In this document: positions 6,040-13,970 of the stretch, piece after piece | How positions within the stretch are numbered: position 1 is the stretch's first letter | Layout of the letters: each line of letters starts with the position of its first letter | Assembly: GCA_964534515.1 (NCBI GenBank) | Contig: CAZHPW010000062.1 | Coordinates: 1 to 14,371 of the forward strand | From: UBA6115 sp964534515 | GTDB taxonomy: Bacteria > Bacillota > Clostridia > Christensenellales > Aristaeellaceae | Direction of reading: 5' to 3' | DNA: 14,371 nt | Program-made: the position numbers and the translations under genes | The notes under the pieces: model-generated | Database searches by the model: none | What the model saw: only the letters and a program-made list of their open reading frames with translations | What the model was told of the DNA's origin: nothing

Positions 6040-8019
6040 TTAGCTGTTTTTTGTCTGATTTAATAAATCCTCTTCGCTCATGACCGGGATGCCCAGGCCG
6101 GTGGCCTTTTGCGCCTTGCTCCCCGGGTTCTCGCCCAGAAGCAGGAAGCTGGTCTTGCGGCTGACGGAGGAGGAGACCGTTCCCCCGTTCTTGATGATGA
6201 TGTCCTCCGCCTGCTGACGGCTCAAGGTGGGCAGGGTGCCGGTCAGAACGAAAGTTCTGCCTTGGAAGACGCCGCCCACGCTTTGTGTGGCAACCGGCCT
6301 GGGGGTGACCCCGGCCTTTTGCAGTTCAGCAAGCATGTTGATGTTGGCTGGGTCCGCGAAGAAGGCCAGGATGCCCTCCGCGATAACGTCACCAATGGCA
6401 GGCACGGCGGTCAATTCTTCCCGGGTCGCGTTTTGCACGCCTTCCAGCGTCAAAAAGGCGTTGGCCAAATCCCTGGCCGTTGCGCGGCCGATGTTGGGGA
6501 TGCCAATGGCCAGGAGGAAGGCATCCAATTGGCAATCCTTGCTGGTTTGCAGCGCCTCTACCATTTTTTCGGCCTTCTTGCGCTGGAAGCCGGGCAGGCC
6601 GATTAATTGCAGGGGCTCAATGTGATACAAATCCTGCGGCTCACGCACCTTGAGGGCTTCATAGAGCACTTCCAGGGTTTTTTCGGAGAGCGACTCAATG
6701 TTCATCGCTTCCCGGGAGCAAAAATGCGTCAAGCGGGCGATGACCTGGGGTTTGCAGCCGTCGCGGTTTAGGCAGAAGAGGTGAGCGCCGATTTCAGTCA
6801 GCGGCGTTTGACAGGCGGGGCAAACCGTTGGTTTTTCTATGGTTTGGCCGACTGTGCCGTCTTCCACCCGGCCCAAAATCTCCGGGATGACGTCATTGGA
6901 GCGGCGGATAAAGACCGTGCTGCCCAGGGTGAGTTTTTTGCGCAAAATATCGCCGTAGTTGTTGAGCGTCGCCTTTTTGACGGTAACGCCCGCGAAATCA
7001 ACGGCCTCCACATGGCCCAGCGGGGTGATTTTGCCGGTGCGGCCAGGCTCCCAGGTGACGCTTTCAAGGACGGTGGTGGTTTCCTCAGCCGCGAACTTGA
7101 AAGCGACCGCCCAGCGGGGGAACTTGTCCGTATAGCCCATGGCGCGGCGGGTGTCCAGGTCCATAACCTTGATGACCACACCGTCAATTAAGAAGTCCAG
7201 GGTCTCCCGCTTGCTTTCCACTTCCATTATCGCGGCCTTGACCCCCTCCTCGCTGTCCCCCTCATACAGAAGCGGGGACATGGCAAAGCCATTGTCCGCG
7301 ATGAAGCGGTTGAGCCCCGCCTGCTCGGTATAGGGCGGGTTTTGAATGGTGCCCACCTCATAAAAGCGGGCGTCCAGTTTCCGGGAGGCGGTGACCTTGG
7401 GGTCCAAATTGCGCAGGGCCCCGGCTGCCGCGTTGCGCGCATTCTTGAGCGGCTCTGAAGCCGTGCGGTTGTAGCGGGAGAGGACTGACAGGCGCATGAT
7501 GCACTCGCCATGGATTTCCATCAGCCCCTTGTAGGGGATGGACAGGGGGATGCCCCTGATGGTTCTGGCTTGGGGCAGCACCTGCTCCCCCACGATGCCA
7601 TTGCCGCGGGTAGCCGCCTGCACCAGTTGGCCATCCCGGTAGGTCAGGTTGATGGTGAGGCCGTCATACTTGTATTCGACCGCGAACCTGAGCGGCGGCA
7701 GCAGGGGCTGCTTCATGTGCATCTGCCTGACCCGGACAAACCAGGCAGACAATTCCTCCAGGGACTGAACCTTGTCCATGCTCCACAGGCGGCTTAAGTG
7801 CGTATGCTGAACAAAGGCCGGCAGCGGTTCGCCGCCGACCCTCAAGGTCGGGGAATCCGGTAAAACAATACCGGATTCCTTTTCCATTGCTTTTAATTCA
7901 TCGTACAGCCTGTCCCACTGGGCATCGGGCATGAGGGGGTTATCCAGCACGTAGTAGGCGTGGCTGGCTTCGTTGATGCGCTCAGTCAGCTCAGTCTGAC
8001 GCTGCAGGAGGTCTGACAT
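6040..8019 (-). CDS. ligA: NAD-dependent DNA ligase, divergent LigA
   Basis: This ligase seals nicks in DNA using NAD+ via an enzyme-AMP intermediate, in replication and repair. The 659-residue protein has the standard layout: Ia domain (about 1-60, HAYYVLDNPLMPDAQWDRLYDEL, DSPTLRVGG), adenylation domain with the nucleophile in KYDG (K117), ARNAAAGALRNLDP, LIDGVVIK and RWAVAFKF, an OB fold, a four-cysteine zinc finger (about C400, C403, C416, C422), helix-hairpin-helix repeats and a C-terminal BRCT domain from about 585. Several normally conserved motifs differ (TRGNG for TRGDG, EPGRTG for QVGRTG, ATLNN for ATLHN, SLSEK for GLGEK), but catalytic residues remain. The ATG at 8019 was preferred because the preceding TTG lies only one base from the AAGGTGG Shine-Dalgarno; the ATG forms TGATG with the pcrA stop. 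The pcrA-ligA pair is the usual Firmicutes arrangement. Confidence 0.95.
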   Translation of the reverse strand: MSDLLQRQTELTERINEASHAYYVLDNPLMPDAQWDRLYDELKAMEKESGIVLPDSPTLRVGGEPLPAFVQHTHLSRLWSMDKVQSLEELSAWFVRVRQMHMKQPLLPPLRFAVEYKYDGLTINLTYRDGQLVQAATRGNGIVGEQVLPQARTIRGIPLSIPYKGLMEIHGECIMRLSVLSRYNRTASEPLKNARNAAAGALRNLDPKVTASRKLDARFYEVGTIQNPPYTEQAGLNRFIADNGFAMSPLLYEGDSEEGVKAAIMEVESKRETLDFLIDGVVIKVMDLDTRRAMGYTDKFPRWAVAFKFAAEETTTVLESVTWEPGRTGKITPLGHVEAVDFAGVTVKKATLNNYGDILRKKLTLGSTVFIRRSNDVIPEILGRVEDGTVGQTIEKPTVCPACQTPLTEIGAHLFCLNRDGCKPQVIARLTHFCSREAMNIESLSEKTLEVLYEALKVREPQDLYHIEPLQLIGLPGFQRKKAEKMVEALQTSKDCQLDAFLLAIGIPNIGRATARDLANAFLTLEGVQNATREELTAVPAIGDVIAEGILAFFADPANINMLAELQKAGVTPRPVATQSVGGVFQGRTFVLTGTLPTLSRQQAEDIIIKNGGTVSSSVSRKTSFLLLGENPGSKAQKATGLGIPVMSEEDLLNQTKNS

Positions 8020-10274
8020 CAATCCACCTTGACAATGGGCGCGATGGCGACGGAGAACTCCTTCTCGCCATAGGCGGTGAACAGGATGGTGACGCGGGCC
8101 TCAGCGCCCTTACCGGAGGTGCCCACCACCAGGCCGGCGCCGAACTTCTTGTGCAGGACCTGGTCGCCGTCCTTGAAAATCTGGGCGACCGGCTCCACAG
8201 AGGAAGCGACGGAGGACACAAAGCCCTTTTGCACGCCGGGAATCTGGCCCGGGTCCTGACCCATGCCCGGGATACCAAAGCTGGTCTTGGGCAGGCGCTG
8301 GGAGGGACGGACGCGCTCCTTGGGCGGCTTGTACTCGCCAAAGTGCTCGCGCATGGTCTTGCCGTACTCATCGGAGATGAGCTCCCTGGGGATTTCCGCT
8401 AAGAAGGGGCTGGGCTGGTTGAAGGAGGCCTGGTTGAAGATGGCGCGGTGGCGGGTTCTGGACAGGTAGAGGAACTCACGGGCGCGGGTAATGCCCACAT
8501 AGCACAGCCTGCGCTCCTCCTCCAAACGGTTGTCTTCCAGTTTGGCCCGGGCGCTGGGCAGGAGACCATCCTCCATGCCGGCGATAAAGACGGCGCGGTA
8601 CTCCAGACCCTTGGCGGAATGCAGGGTCATCAGGGTGATGTACTGGGGCGTTTCCTCCTGCATGTCCAGGTCGGTCACCAGGGCTACGTTTTCCAGGTAG
8701 CTCTCCAGCGTCGCGTCCTCGGTCAATTTCTCGTATTCATAAACAGCGCCCAGGAACTCCAGCAGGTTGTCGCGCTTGGACAACAGCTCATCATCTGTGG
8801 TGTTTTCAAACTGGGCCAGAAGGCCGGATTCATCCAGCATGAGTTTCACAAAATCGCCCAGGGGCATTTCTTTTTGCTTGGCCTTGAGCATGTCCATGAG
8901 CTCCACAAAGCTTTCCACGCACTTGCGGGGACGGGAGCCCAGGGACTCGGGCAAATCGCGCAGGGCGCCGTAGATGGTGGTGTCCTTGGCGATGGCCTGC
9001 TCCTCCAGCACCTGAACGGTCGCGTCGCCAATGGCGCGCTTGGGCACGTTGATGATGCGCTTTAGGGCAATGTCATCATCCGGGTTGACCAGGCAGCGCA
9101 GGTAGGCCAGGGCGTCCTTGATTTCGCGGCGGTCATAGAAACGGGTGCCGCCGTAAACGCGGTAGGGAATGCCCGCGCGCATGAACATTTCTTCCAGAAC
9201 GCGGCTTTGCGCGTTCATGCGGTAGAGCACCGCGATTTCAGACAGGGGCACCTTGCGGGAGCGCAAGCGGCGCACGTGCTCCGCGATCCAGGCGGCTTCC
9301 TCCCGCTCATCTCCGGCGGCGGCAAAGCGGATTTTGTCGCCCTTTTTGCCTTCCGTCCAGAGGGATTTTTCCATGCGGCCTTCGTTATTTTTAATCAAGG
9401 CGTTGGCCGCGTCCAGAATCAGCTGGGTGGAGCGATAGTTCTGCTCCAGTTTGACGACCTTGGCTTCCGGGAAGTCCTTTTTGAACTCCAGGATGTTGCG
9501 GATGTCGGCGCCCCGCCAGCCGTAGATGGACTGGTCATCATCGCCGACCACGCAGAGGTTTCGGTTTTTCTCAGTGAGCAACTTGACCAGGGTGTACTGG
9601 GCCATATTGGTGTCCTGGTACTCATCCACATGGACATATAAGAAGCGCTGGCGATAATAATCAAGCACCGGGGGGTGATCCAACAGCAGCTGGAGGGTTT
9701 TGTTGATGAGGTCATCAAAATCCAGCGCGTTGGCGGACTTCAAGCGCGCGTCATAGGCGTGGAAGATGTCATGGATGGTCTGGGAGCGGCGGTCCCGCCT
9801 GGTCTGGGCAAACCAGTCATCAGCGTTCATGAGCTTGTTCTTGGCGTCGCTGATGATGTTGTTCATCTCCTTGATGGACAATTGCTTATCATCAATCTCA
9901 AAGCGTTTGAACAGGTCCTTGAGCACGCGCTGCTGGTCATCAGAGTCATAGATGGTAAAGGAACGCTGATAGCCGATTTTCTCGATATCGCGCCTTAAAA
10001 TGCGTACGCAGACGGAGTGGAAGGTGCCAATCCAGATGTCCTCCGCTTTTTCGCCGGCCAGGGCGTTGACACGCTTTAACATTTCCTTGGCCGCCTTGTT
10101 GGTGAAGGTAAGCGCAAGGATGTTCCAGGGCTTGACGCCTTCATCAATCAGGTGGGCGATGCGGTAGGTCATCGCGCGGGTCTTGCCGCTTCCGGCGCCG
10201 GCGATGATGAGCAGAGGGCCATCTTTATGCATTACCGCCTCAAGTTGGCGGTCATTCAAATCATGTAGGTTCAT
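8019..10274 (-). CDS. pcrA: ATP-dependent DNA helicase PcrA (UvrD family)
   Basis: This superfamily 1A 3'-5' helicase unwinds DNA in nucleotide excision repair, rolling-circle plasmid replication and removal of RecA or RNA polymerase obstacles. The 751-residue length suits PcrA. Visible motifs in order are Q-motif LNDRQLEAV, Walker A AGAGSGKT (K31), Ia TFTNKAAKEM, II VDEYQDTN (D217, E218), III VVGDDDQSIYGWRGADI, IV LEQNYRST, V ITLMTLHSAKGLEY and VI EERRLCYVGITRAR. The last 50 residues (FKDGDQVLHKKFGAGLV on) form the Tudor-like domain known to bind RNA polymerase. The ATG at 10274 is preceded by GGGGGA and begins exactly at family homology. An open frame extends 34 codons further upstream, but it crosses the promoter and resembles nothing. 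The stop overlaps the ligA start (TGATG). Confidence 0.97.
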   Translation of the reverse strand: MNLHDLNDRQLEAVMHKDGPLLIIAGAGSGKTRAMTYRIAHLIDEGVKPWNILALTFTNKAAKEMLKRVNALAGEKAEDIWIGTFHSVCVRILRRDIEKIGYQRSFTIYDSDDQQRVLKDLFKRFEIDDKQLSIKEMNNIISDAKNKLMNADDWFAQTRRDRRSQTIHDIFHAYDARLKSANALDFDDLINKTLQLLLDHPPVLDYYRQRFLYVHVDEYQDTNMAQYTLVKLLTEKNRNLCVVGDDDQSIYGWRGADIRNILEFKKDFPEAKVVKLEQNYRSTQLILDAANALIKNNEGRMEKSLWTEGKKGDKIRFAAAGDEREEAAWIAEHVRRLRSRKVPLSEIAVLYRMNAQSRVLEEMFMRAGIPYRVYGGTRFYDRREIKDALAYLRCLVNPDDDIALKRIINVPKRAIGDATVQVLEEQAIAKDTTIYGALRDLPESLGSRPRKCVESFVELMDMLKAKQKEMPLGDFVKLMLDESGLLAQFENTTDDELLSKRDNLLEFLGAVYEYEKLTEDATLESYLENVALVTDLDMQEETPQYITLMTLHSAKGLEYRAVFIAGMEDGLLPSARAKLEDNRLEEERRLCYVGITRAREFLYLSRTRHRAIFNQASFNQPSPFLAEIPRELISDEYGKTMREHFGEYKPPKERVRPSQRLPKTSFGIPGMGQDPGQIPGVQKGFVSSVASSVEPVAQIFKDGDQVLHKKFGAGLVVGTSGKGAEARVTILFTAYGEKEFSVAIAPIVKVD

Positions 10275-10364
10275 TCTTCCCCCAGGCAGCGTATTTGTGT
10301 CACCAAAAGCACGCAGAGAAAAATCAAAGCTATCTTTGCGAATACCGCTTGTGGACACAGAATA

Positions 10365-10393
10365 ATTATACCACAAAATCTATGCGGCGTAAA
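10365..10393 (-). promoter_or_regulatory. Probable promoter for pcrA-ligA
   Basis: The minus strand reads TTTACG (-35, 10388-10393, four of six), a 17-nt spacer, then TATAAT (10365-10370), a perfect -10. TGTGG immediately before it matches the TRTG extended -10 of Gram-positive bacteria. The expected start is near 10358, about 84 nt ahead of the pcrA ATG. In the leader, a small AU-rich hairpin (CAAAG-ATAG-CTTTG, at about 10324-10337) precedes a short U run. No LexA box of the GAAC-N4-GTTC type is seen. Confidence 0.72.
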
Positions 10394-10416
10394 ATTGGGC
10401 AGGCCGGGCAGGAGGG

Positions 10417-11298
10417 CTATTCGGCCTCGGTTTTATTGATGCTCACAGGCAGGTCCGTCTGTGAGAAGGGATCTTCATGCACATAGGCGTTTAAGTCAAC
10501 GCTGCCGCGGTTTAAAATTTTGGACGGTTTTTGGGGCAGGTTGGAGCGGATTAAAACTGGGCTCACGGTAAAGTCAATGAGCGCGCTGTCACGAACCCCA
10601 GTTAAAGCAAAAATGACCGTGCGCCTGGTAATGGAACGGCGGGCGTACTCATTGGCGATTTCCGTTCTGGACGCGAAATGCATCGGGAAAAACACGCGCG
10701 GGCGCGCCTGCATGATGAAGTGGTTGGCCCCGGCGTCATACAGCCCGCCCTGGTTGGGGTCCAGCGGGAAAAACGCGATGTCAATCTGGTCCTTGGGCAG
10801 GTGGGACACCTTTTCATAAAAGAGGGCTTCCGCCTTGGCGATGTCGCGCAGGGTGTTCTCCTCCCGCCAGTGCCAGAGGTTCAAATCCCCGGCGTGGTAG
10901 ACCGTGATGCCCTCAGCCTTGACCAGGAAGGAAACGCCGTCATCAGACGAGCCAAAGACCTTGATGTCGCTGTGGCCAACGGTGAACTCATCCCCCTCGC
11001 GCACGACGCGGACATTGCTGGTTCTGATATGCGTCCCCGCCGCCTTTTCCGGCATGATGTAGGTGATGGGAAAGGACTGCTTCCAGTTAAAAATGGAAGT
11101 ATCCAGGTGGTCTGCCGACGCGCTGGGCACAAAGACAAGGATGTTATTAAACCCTAAAAAATCCTTGTCCGTCAGGCGCTGGTTTTCCGCCACCTGGGGG
11201 ATGTTCGTTTCCCGGTAGCTGAACACCAGAAGCGTTTTTTGCATGCTGACGGTGAAGGCGGACTGATAAAAATAACTGACAAGGGCCTGTTGGGTCAT
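10417..11298 (-). CDS. Metallo-beta-lactamase-fold protein with degenerate metal motif
   Basis: The 293-residue protein has the features of the MBL-fold hydrolases common in Clostridia: GSSDDGVSFLVKAEGITVYHAGDLNLWHW (given in two parts: residues 116-126 lead into the ITVYHAGDLN segment at 131-140) and RVFFPMHFASR (H207). These supply the later metal ligands (H135, D138, H207). The first motif, normally HxHxDH, reads S59-A-S-A-D63-H64, so two metal-binding histidines are replaced by serine. The codons AGC and TCG are each more than one base from a histidine codon, so a single read error is unlikely. It may bind one metal, or act non-catalytically. The start overlaps the upstream phosphodiesterase stop (ATGA) and follows a strong AAGGAGG. 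No signal peptide is present, so it is probably cytoplasmic. Its substrate is unknown. Confidence 0.8.
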   Translation of the reverse strand: MTQQALVSYFYQSAFTVSMQKTLLVFSYRETNIPQVAENQRLTDKDFLGFNNILVFVPSASADHLDTSIFNWKQSFPITYIMPEKAAGTHIRTSNVRVVREGDEFTVGHSDIKVFGSSDDGVSFLVKAEGITVYHAGDLNLWHWREENTLRDIAKAEALFYEKVSHLPKDQIDIAFFPLDPNQGGLYDAGANHFIMQARPRVFFPMHFASRTEIANEYARRSITRRTVIFALTGVRDSALIDFTVSPVLIRSNLPQKPSKILNRGSVDLNAYVHEDPFSQTDLPVSINKTEAE

Positions 11299-12596
11299 TG
11301 GGGCCCACCTCCTTTGTGTTCCTGATTCCAGACAAAAGCTTCTTCCAGCACCCTGCCCTGCGCCTGCGGTAAATCAAGCCCGGCCGCATACGCCAGGGTG
11401 GGCGCGATGTCCACGATGTCGCACATGGGCAAATGGAGGCCGGGGGTAAACTGCGGGCCGTACAGCCACAGCAGGGTTTTGCTGCCGGGGTGCTTGGGGC
11501 CAAAGCCGTGGGTTGCCCCGGTTTTGACATGGTTTTCGTCATCTACGATGACAAAGCCCTCCTCCGGCTCAACCGCGAGTAGGATGTCTTCCGGCGCGTG
11601 CATCAGGCGCAGTTCCTCACGCGTGTAGATATGGCGGATGCGCAAATCCTCTTTGTTGTCCTGCAAGATTTGAAGCACCGGCAGGTAATCGGCGTGGTTA
11701 ACGTGAATGTAGGCGCCAAAGCCCAGGGTCTGCGCGCGGGCGGGGACGCGGTTGGCCAAGAGCCAGGCATCCAGCGGCAGGCTACCCTTGATGTCCGCCT
11801 GACCGTGGTCCGACACAACGGCGACTATGGTATCCGCCAGCAAACCGCGGGAAGACAGTGTAGACATCATGAGGCCCACACGGTGGTCCAGGCGGTCCAA
11901 GGCCTCCCTGGCCTCGTTTGAGAAGGTGCCGTACTTGTGGCGCATGACATCGCAGTCCGCCAGATGCAAGGCAAGGAGGTCCGGCATGTGGCGGGCTCTT
12001 GAGCGCCCGGTCTCCACCACCTGCTCCTTGCGGGTGTCCTTCACAATCCTGACCGGCTGCTTTTCAATCAGCTTTTGCGCCAGGAAGGTGGCGTAATCAT
12101 CCAGATAGGGCTGGGAGGTGCTTTTGCGCTTTCGGCCATAGCGCAGCTCCGTACCCATAAGCCAGCCGCTGCTGCCGTATTTGATGACCTTGAGCGTCTG
12201 GTTTTCCCCGGGCAGGGCCAGCACCTCCGGGAAATTGTAGCGAATAAACTTGCTAAAGCCAGTGGTCGGCCAGAGGATGGCGGCGCACTCGCGCCCGGCC
12301 TTGTGCGCCTGGGAAAAGAGCGTGTCCATTTTGATGTCGCGCTCATCCCAAAACCAGCGGCGCATGCCCGGCTTGGCGTCTTCCTGATAGGGCTCATTGT
12401 GGTAGACGCCGTGCTTGTCCGGGTAGCAGCCGGTCAAGAGGCTGGCGTGGATGGGGTAGGTCAAACTGGGATAGATGGTTTGCACAGCGCCACAAAAAAC
12501 ACCATCTGCCGCCAGCCTGCCCAGATTGGGCAGGGACAGCAGATAGTCTTTATCCGCGGCAAACACGCTATCTAAGCTAATGATGACCAGGCGCAT
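11295..12596 (-). CDS. Nucleotide pyrophosphatase/phosphodiesterase family protein (alkaline phosphatase superfamily)
   Basis: This is predicted to be a two-metal enzyme that hydrolyses phosphodiester, pyrophosphate or phosphonate bonds. The 433-residue protein contains all the usual ligands: D9 in ISLDS, the nucleophilic T46 in YPSLTYPIHASLLTGCYPD (NPP consensus YPTxTxPNHxxLxTG), D216 and H220 in ADCDVMRHKYG, D263 and H264 in VVSDHGQ, and H363 in THGFG. It begins directly with MRLVIISLD and has no signal peptide, while many NPP relatives are exported, so a cytoplasmic substrate is inferred. The ATG at 12596 starts one base after the TPM gene stop and was chosen over a 45-codon upstream extension that overlaps that gene out of frame and lacks similarity. 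It is coupled downstream to the MBL-fold gene. The substrate cannot be read from sequence. Confidence 0.88.
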   Translation of the reverse strand: MRLVIISLDSVFAADKDYLLSLPNLGRLAADGVFCGAVQTIYPSLTYPIHASLLTGCYPDKHGVYHNEPYQEDAKPGMRRWFWDERDIKMDTLFSQAHKAGRECAAILWPTTGFSKFIRYNFPEVLALPGENQTLKVIKYGSSGWLMGTELRYGRKRKSTSQPYLDDYATFLAQKLIEKQPVRIVKDTRKEQVVETGRSRARHMPDLLALHLADCDVMRHKYGTFSNEAREALDRLDHRVGLMMSTLSSRGLLADTIVAVVSDHGQADIKGSLPLDAWLLANRVPARAQTLGFGAYIHVNHADYLPVLQILQDNKEDLRIRHIYTREELRLMHAPEDILLAVEPEEGFVIVDDENHVKTGATHGFGPKHPGSKTLLWLYGPQFTPGLHLPMCDIVDIAPTLAYAAGLDLPQAQGRVLEEAFVWNQEHKGGGPQ

Positions 12597-12597
12597 G

Positions 12598-13419
12598 TTA
12601 TTTCCGCCAGCCAAAGAACTTGCTGACGCCCCAGGTGCCGAATATCCAGCCCAGGGGGCCGCAGCCCTTTCTTTGGTTTGAATTATTTTTGCGGTTGCCG
12701 CGGCCGATGATTTTGTAGAGCACAAAACCAATGATGGCGATTTGGAAGAGGCTTAAGCCCTTTTCGCTGTCATCCTCGGCATAGCGGGCATCCTCGTCAT
12801 ACCTTCTGGCGTCCTCCCGGCTTTTGGGGGCGTCCTCAAAGATGGAACCGAAGATGTCATCGGAATTATGCGGCTGGATGGTGGGCAGGACGATTTTGCG
12901 GGCGGAACCCTGGACGTATTCGGTCATTAGGTCGCCGGTATTGAGGCTCTTCCCTAGACGGCCTTCCAAGTAGACCCCGGTTTCCAACACGAAGGAAGCG
13001 ACCGCCTTCTCATAAGCCCTGTCTGTAAGGTAGGGCGTACGGAAGTGATTGCTTAGCAGGGATTCGGCCATCTCGGGGCTGAACACCTTTTGCGTTTCAG
13101 AGCCAATGGCAACAGCGTAGGCATCTTCCCCAATGACCATGACCAGCAGCACGGCGTTTGCGGCCTCCGGCAGGGCAGATAGGGATTCTTTCGCGAAGGT
13201 ATTGATGTTCTTGCCGCCTAAGAAATGGCGGGTGATGACCTTCAACGGGATGCCGGCCCTGTCCTCCATGGCGCGCGAGTAGGCGGCCAGGTCTGTGGAA
13301 AAAGCGGGCGAAAAGACATTGGCCAGGTCATCCACCGGGTTGTCAATCGCCAAAGCCGGGGTCACCAGCAGGATGACAGCCAGGGTCAGAAGAAGAAGGG
13401 GACGGAAGAGATGTTTCAT
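12598..13419 (-). CDS. TPM-domain protein, secreted and C-terminally membrane-anchored
   Basis: The 273-residue protein has an N-terminal signal peptide (hydrophobic 8-20, likely cleavage after PALA at residue 24) followed by a TPM-type domain (about 25-160). VDDLANVFS corresponds to the family's start motif, then come IPLKVITRH, NAVLLVMVIGEDAYAVAIGSE and a helical end. TPM domains (TLP18.3/Psb32/MOLO-1) are linked to photosystem II repair in plants and to uncharacterised envelope roles in bacteria. A charged segment (196-219) with the repeat EDARRYDEDARYAED precedes a single transmembrane helix (about 221-238) and a basic, Gly/Trp-rich tail. The domain is thus predicted outside the membrane, the tail inside. 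The start overlaps the LemA-like gene by ATGA and has AAGGAGG upstream. LemA and TPM genes are often adjacent, supporting a joint envelope function. Confidence 0.83.
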   Translation of the reverse strand: MKHLFRPLLLLTLAVILLVTPALAIDNPVDDLANVFSPAFSTDLAAYSRAMEDRAGIPLKVITRHFLGGKNINTFAKESLSALPEAANAVLLVMVIGEDAYAVAIGSETQKVFSPEMAESLLSNHFRTPYLTDRAYEKAVASFVLETGVYLEGRLGKSLNTGDLMTEYVQGSARKIVLPTIQPHNSDDIFGSIFEDAPKSREDARRYDEDARYAEDDSEKGLSLFQIAIIGFVLYKIIGRGNRKNNSNQRKGCGPLGWIFGTWGVSKFFGWRK

Positions 13420-13961
13420 TCTGCGCCTCCTTCAAACAGGTCCGCGGCCGGTACGCCCAGCAGCTTGGCCAGGCGGCCGTTTAAGGTGTTGTTCAAGCGG
13501 TCGTTGTATTTTTGCGCGGCGGCGTTGTACAGCCCCGCGTCCGCCCACTCGGCGGACTGCTCAAAGCCGCGGGGCAGGTAGCCGGTGACATAGGAGTAGT
13601 CCCGGTCATCGCGCCTGACGCTGTCCATTTTTTCAAGCTTCTCTAAAAGCAGGGCGCTGTTATGGGTCAATTGCTCATTGGCGTTGGCCTTGTTGAGCAG
13701 CGTCTCACCGCTTAACGCTTTGATGTCTGCCGAAACCGCCTGGACGGCTTCATCGTCCTGGGGCAGGTGGCGCCTGGCCACGGTGAGCAGGTTGTTGCCC
13801 ATCTCAATCCTCGTGTCCATGACGTCGGACAGGGAGCCCAGGGCCAGGTCCACCTGAAGCTTTTCGTCGGTGAAACCGCGGTAGGAGCCAATGCCAAAGG
13901 CGGCCAGCATCAAAAGAAGCATGACCAGAATGCCGGAAATCACCTTCAAAGCGGTTTTCAT
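13416..13961 (-). CDS. lemA: LemA-family membrane protein (divergent)
   Basis: The 181-residue protein has an N-terminal transmembrane segment (about 5-26, VISGILVMLLLMLAAFGIG) and then a mostly helical domain. Family hints are NNLLTVARRHL, which sits where LemA proteins have the NLV-containing helix, and the C-terminal KYNDRLNNTLNGRLAKLLGV with AADLFE, matching the LemA YN...A...G...F ending. The usual RRxDLIPNLV signature is poorly kept, so it is a divergent member. LemA proteins are membrane-associated helical bundles of unknown biochemical role. Assignment gains support from the TPM gene directly downstream, a recurrent partner. The start is 9 nt after the telA stop with only a weak Shine-Dalgarno, which suggests coupling to telA translation. 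Confidence 0.72.
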   Translation of the reverse strand: MKTALKVISGILVMLLLMLAAFGIGSYRGFTDEKLQVDLALGSLSDVMDTRIEMGNNLLTVARRHLPQDDEAVQAVSADIKALSGETLLNKANANEQLTHNSALLLEKLEKMDSVRRDDRDYSYVTGYLPRGFEQSAEWADAGLYNAAAQKYNDRLNNTLNGRLAKLLGVPAADLFEGGAE

Positions 13962-13970
13962 GGTTTACGC

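Noticed and set aside
10275..10376. 34-codon upstream extension of pcrA
   Set aside because: It crosses the predicted promoter and transcription start, shows no helicase similarity, and ATG 10274 has a good Shine-Dalgarno.
10275..10416. SOS (LexA) box or strong terminator between the MBL gene and pcrA
   Set aside because: No GAAC-N4-GTTC palindrome was seen. The only hairpins are a 5-bp AU-rich one and a 6-bp long-range TGTGTC/GACACA pair, both too weak. Readthrough from the upstream operon into pcrA therefore remains possible.
12597..12731. 45-codon N-terminal extension of the phosphodiesterase
   Set aside because: It runs out of frame through the 3' end of the TPM gene, is Ala/Ser-rich without a clear signal peptide, and conserved sequence begins exactly at ATG 12596.
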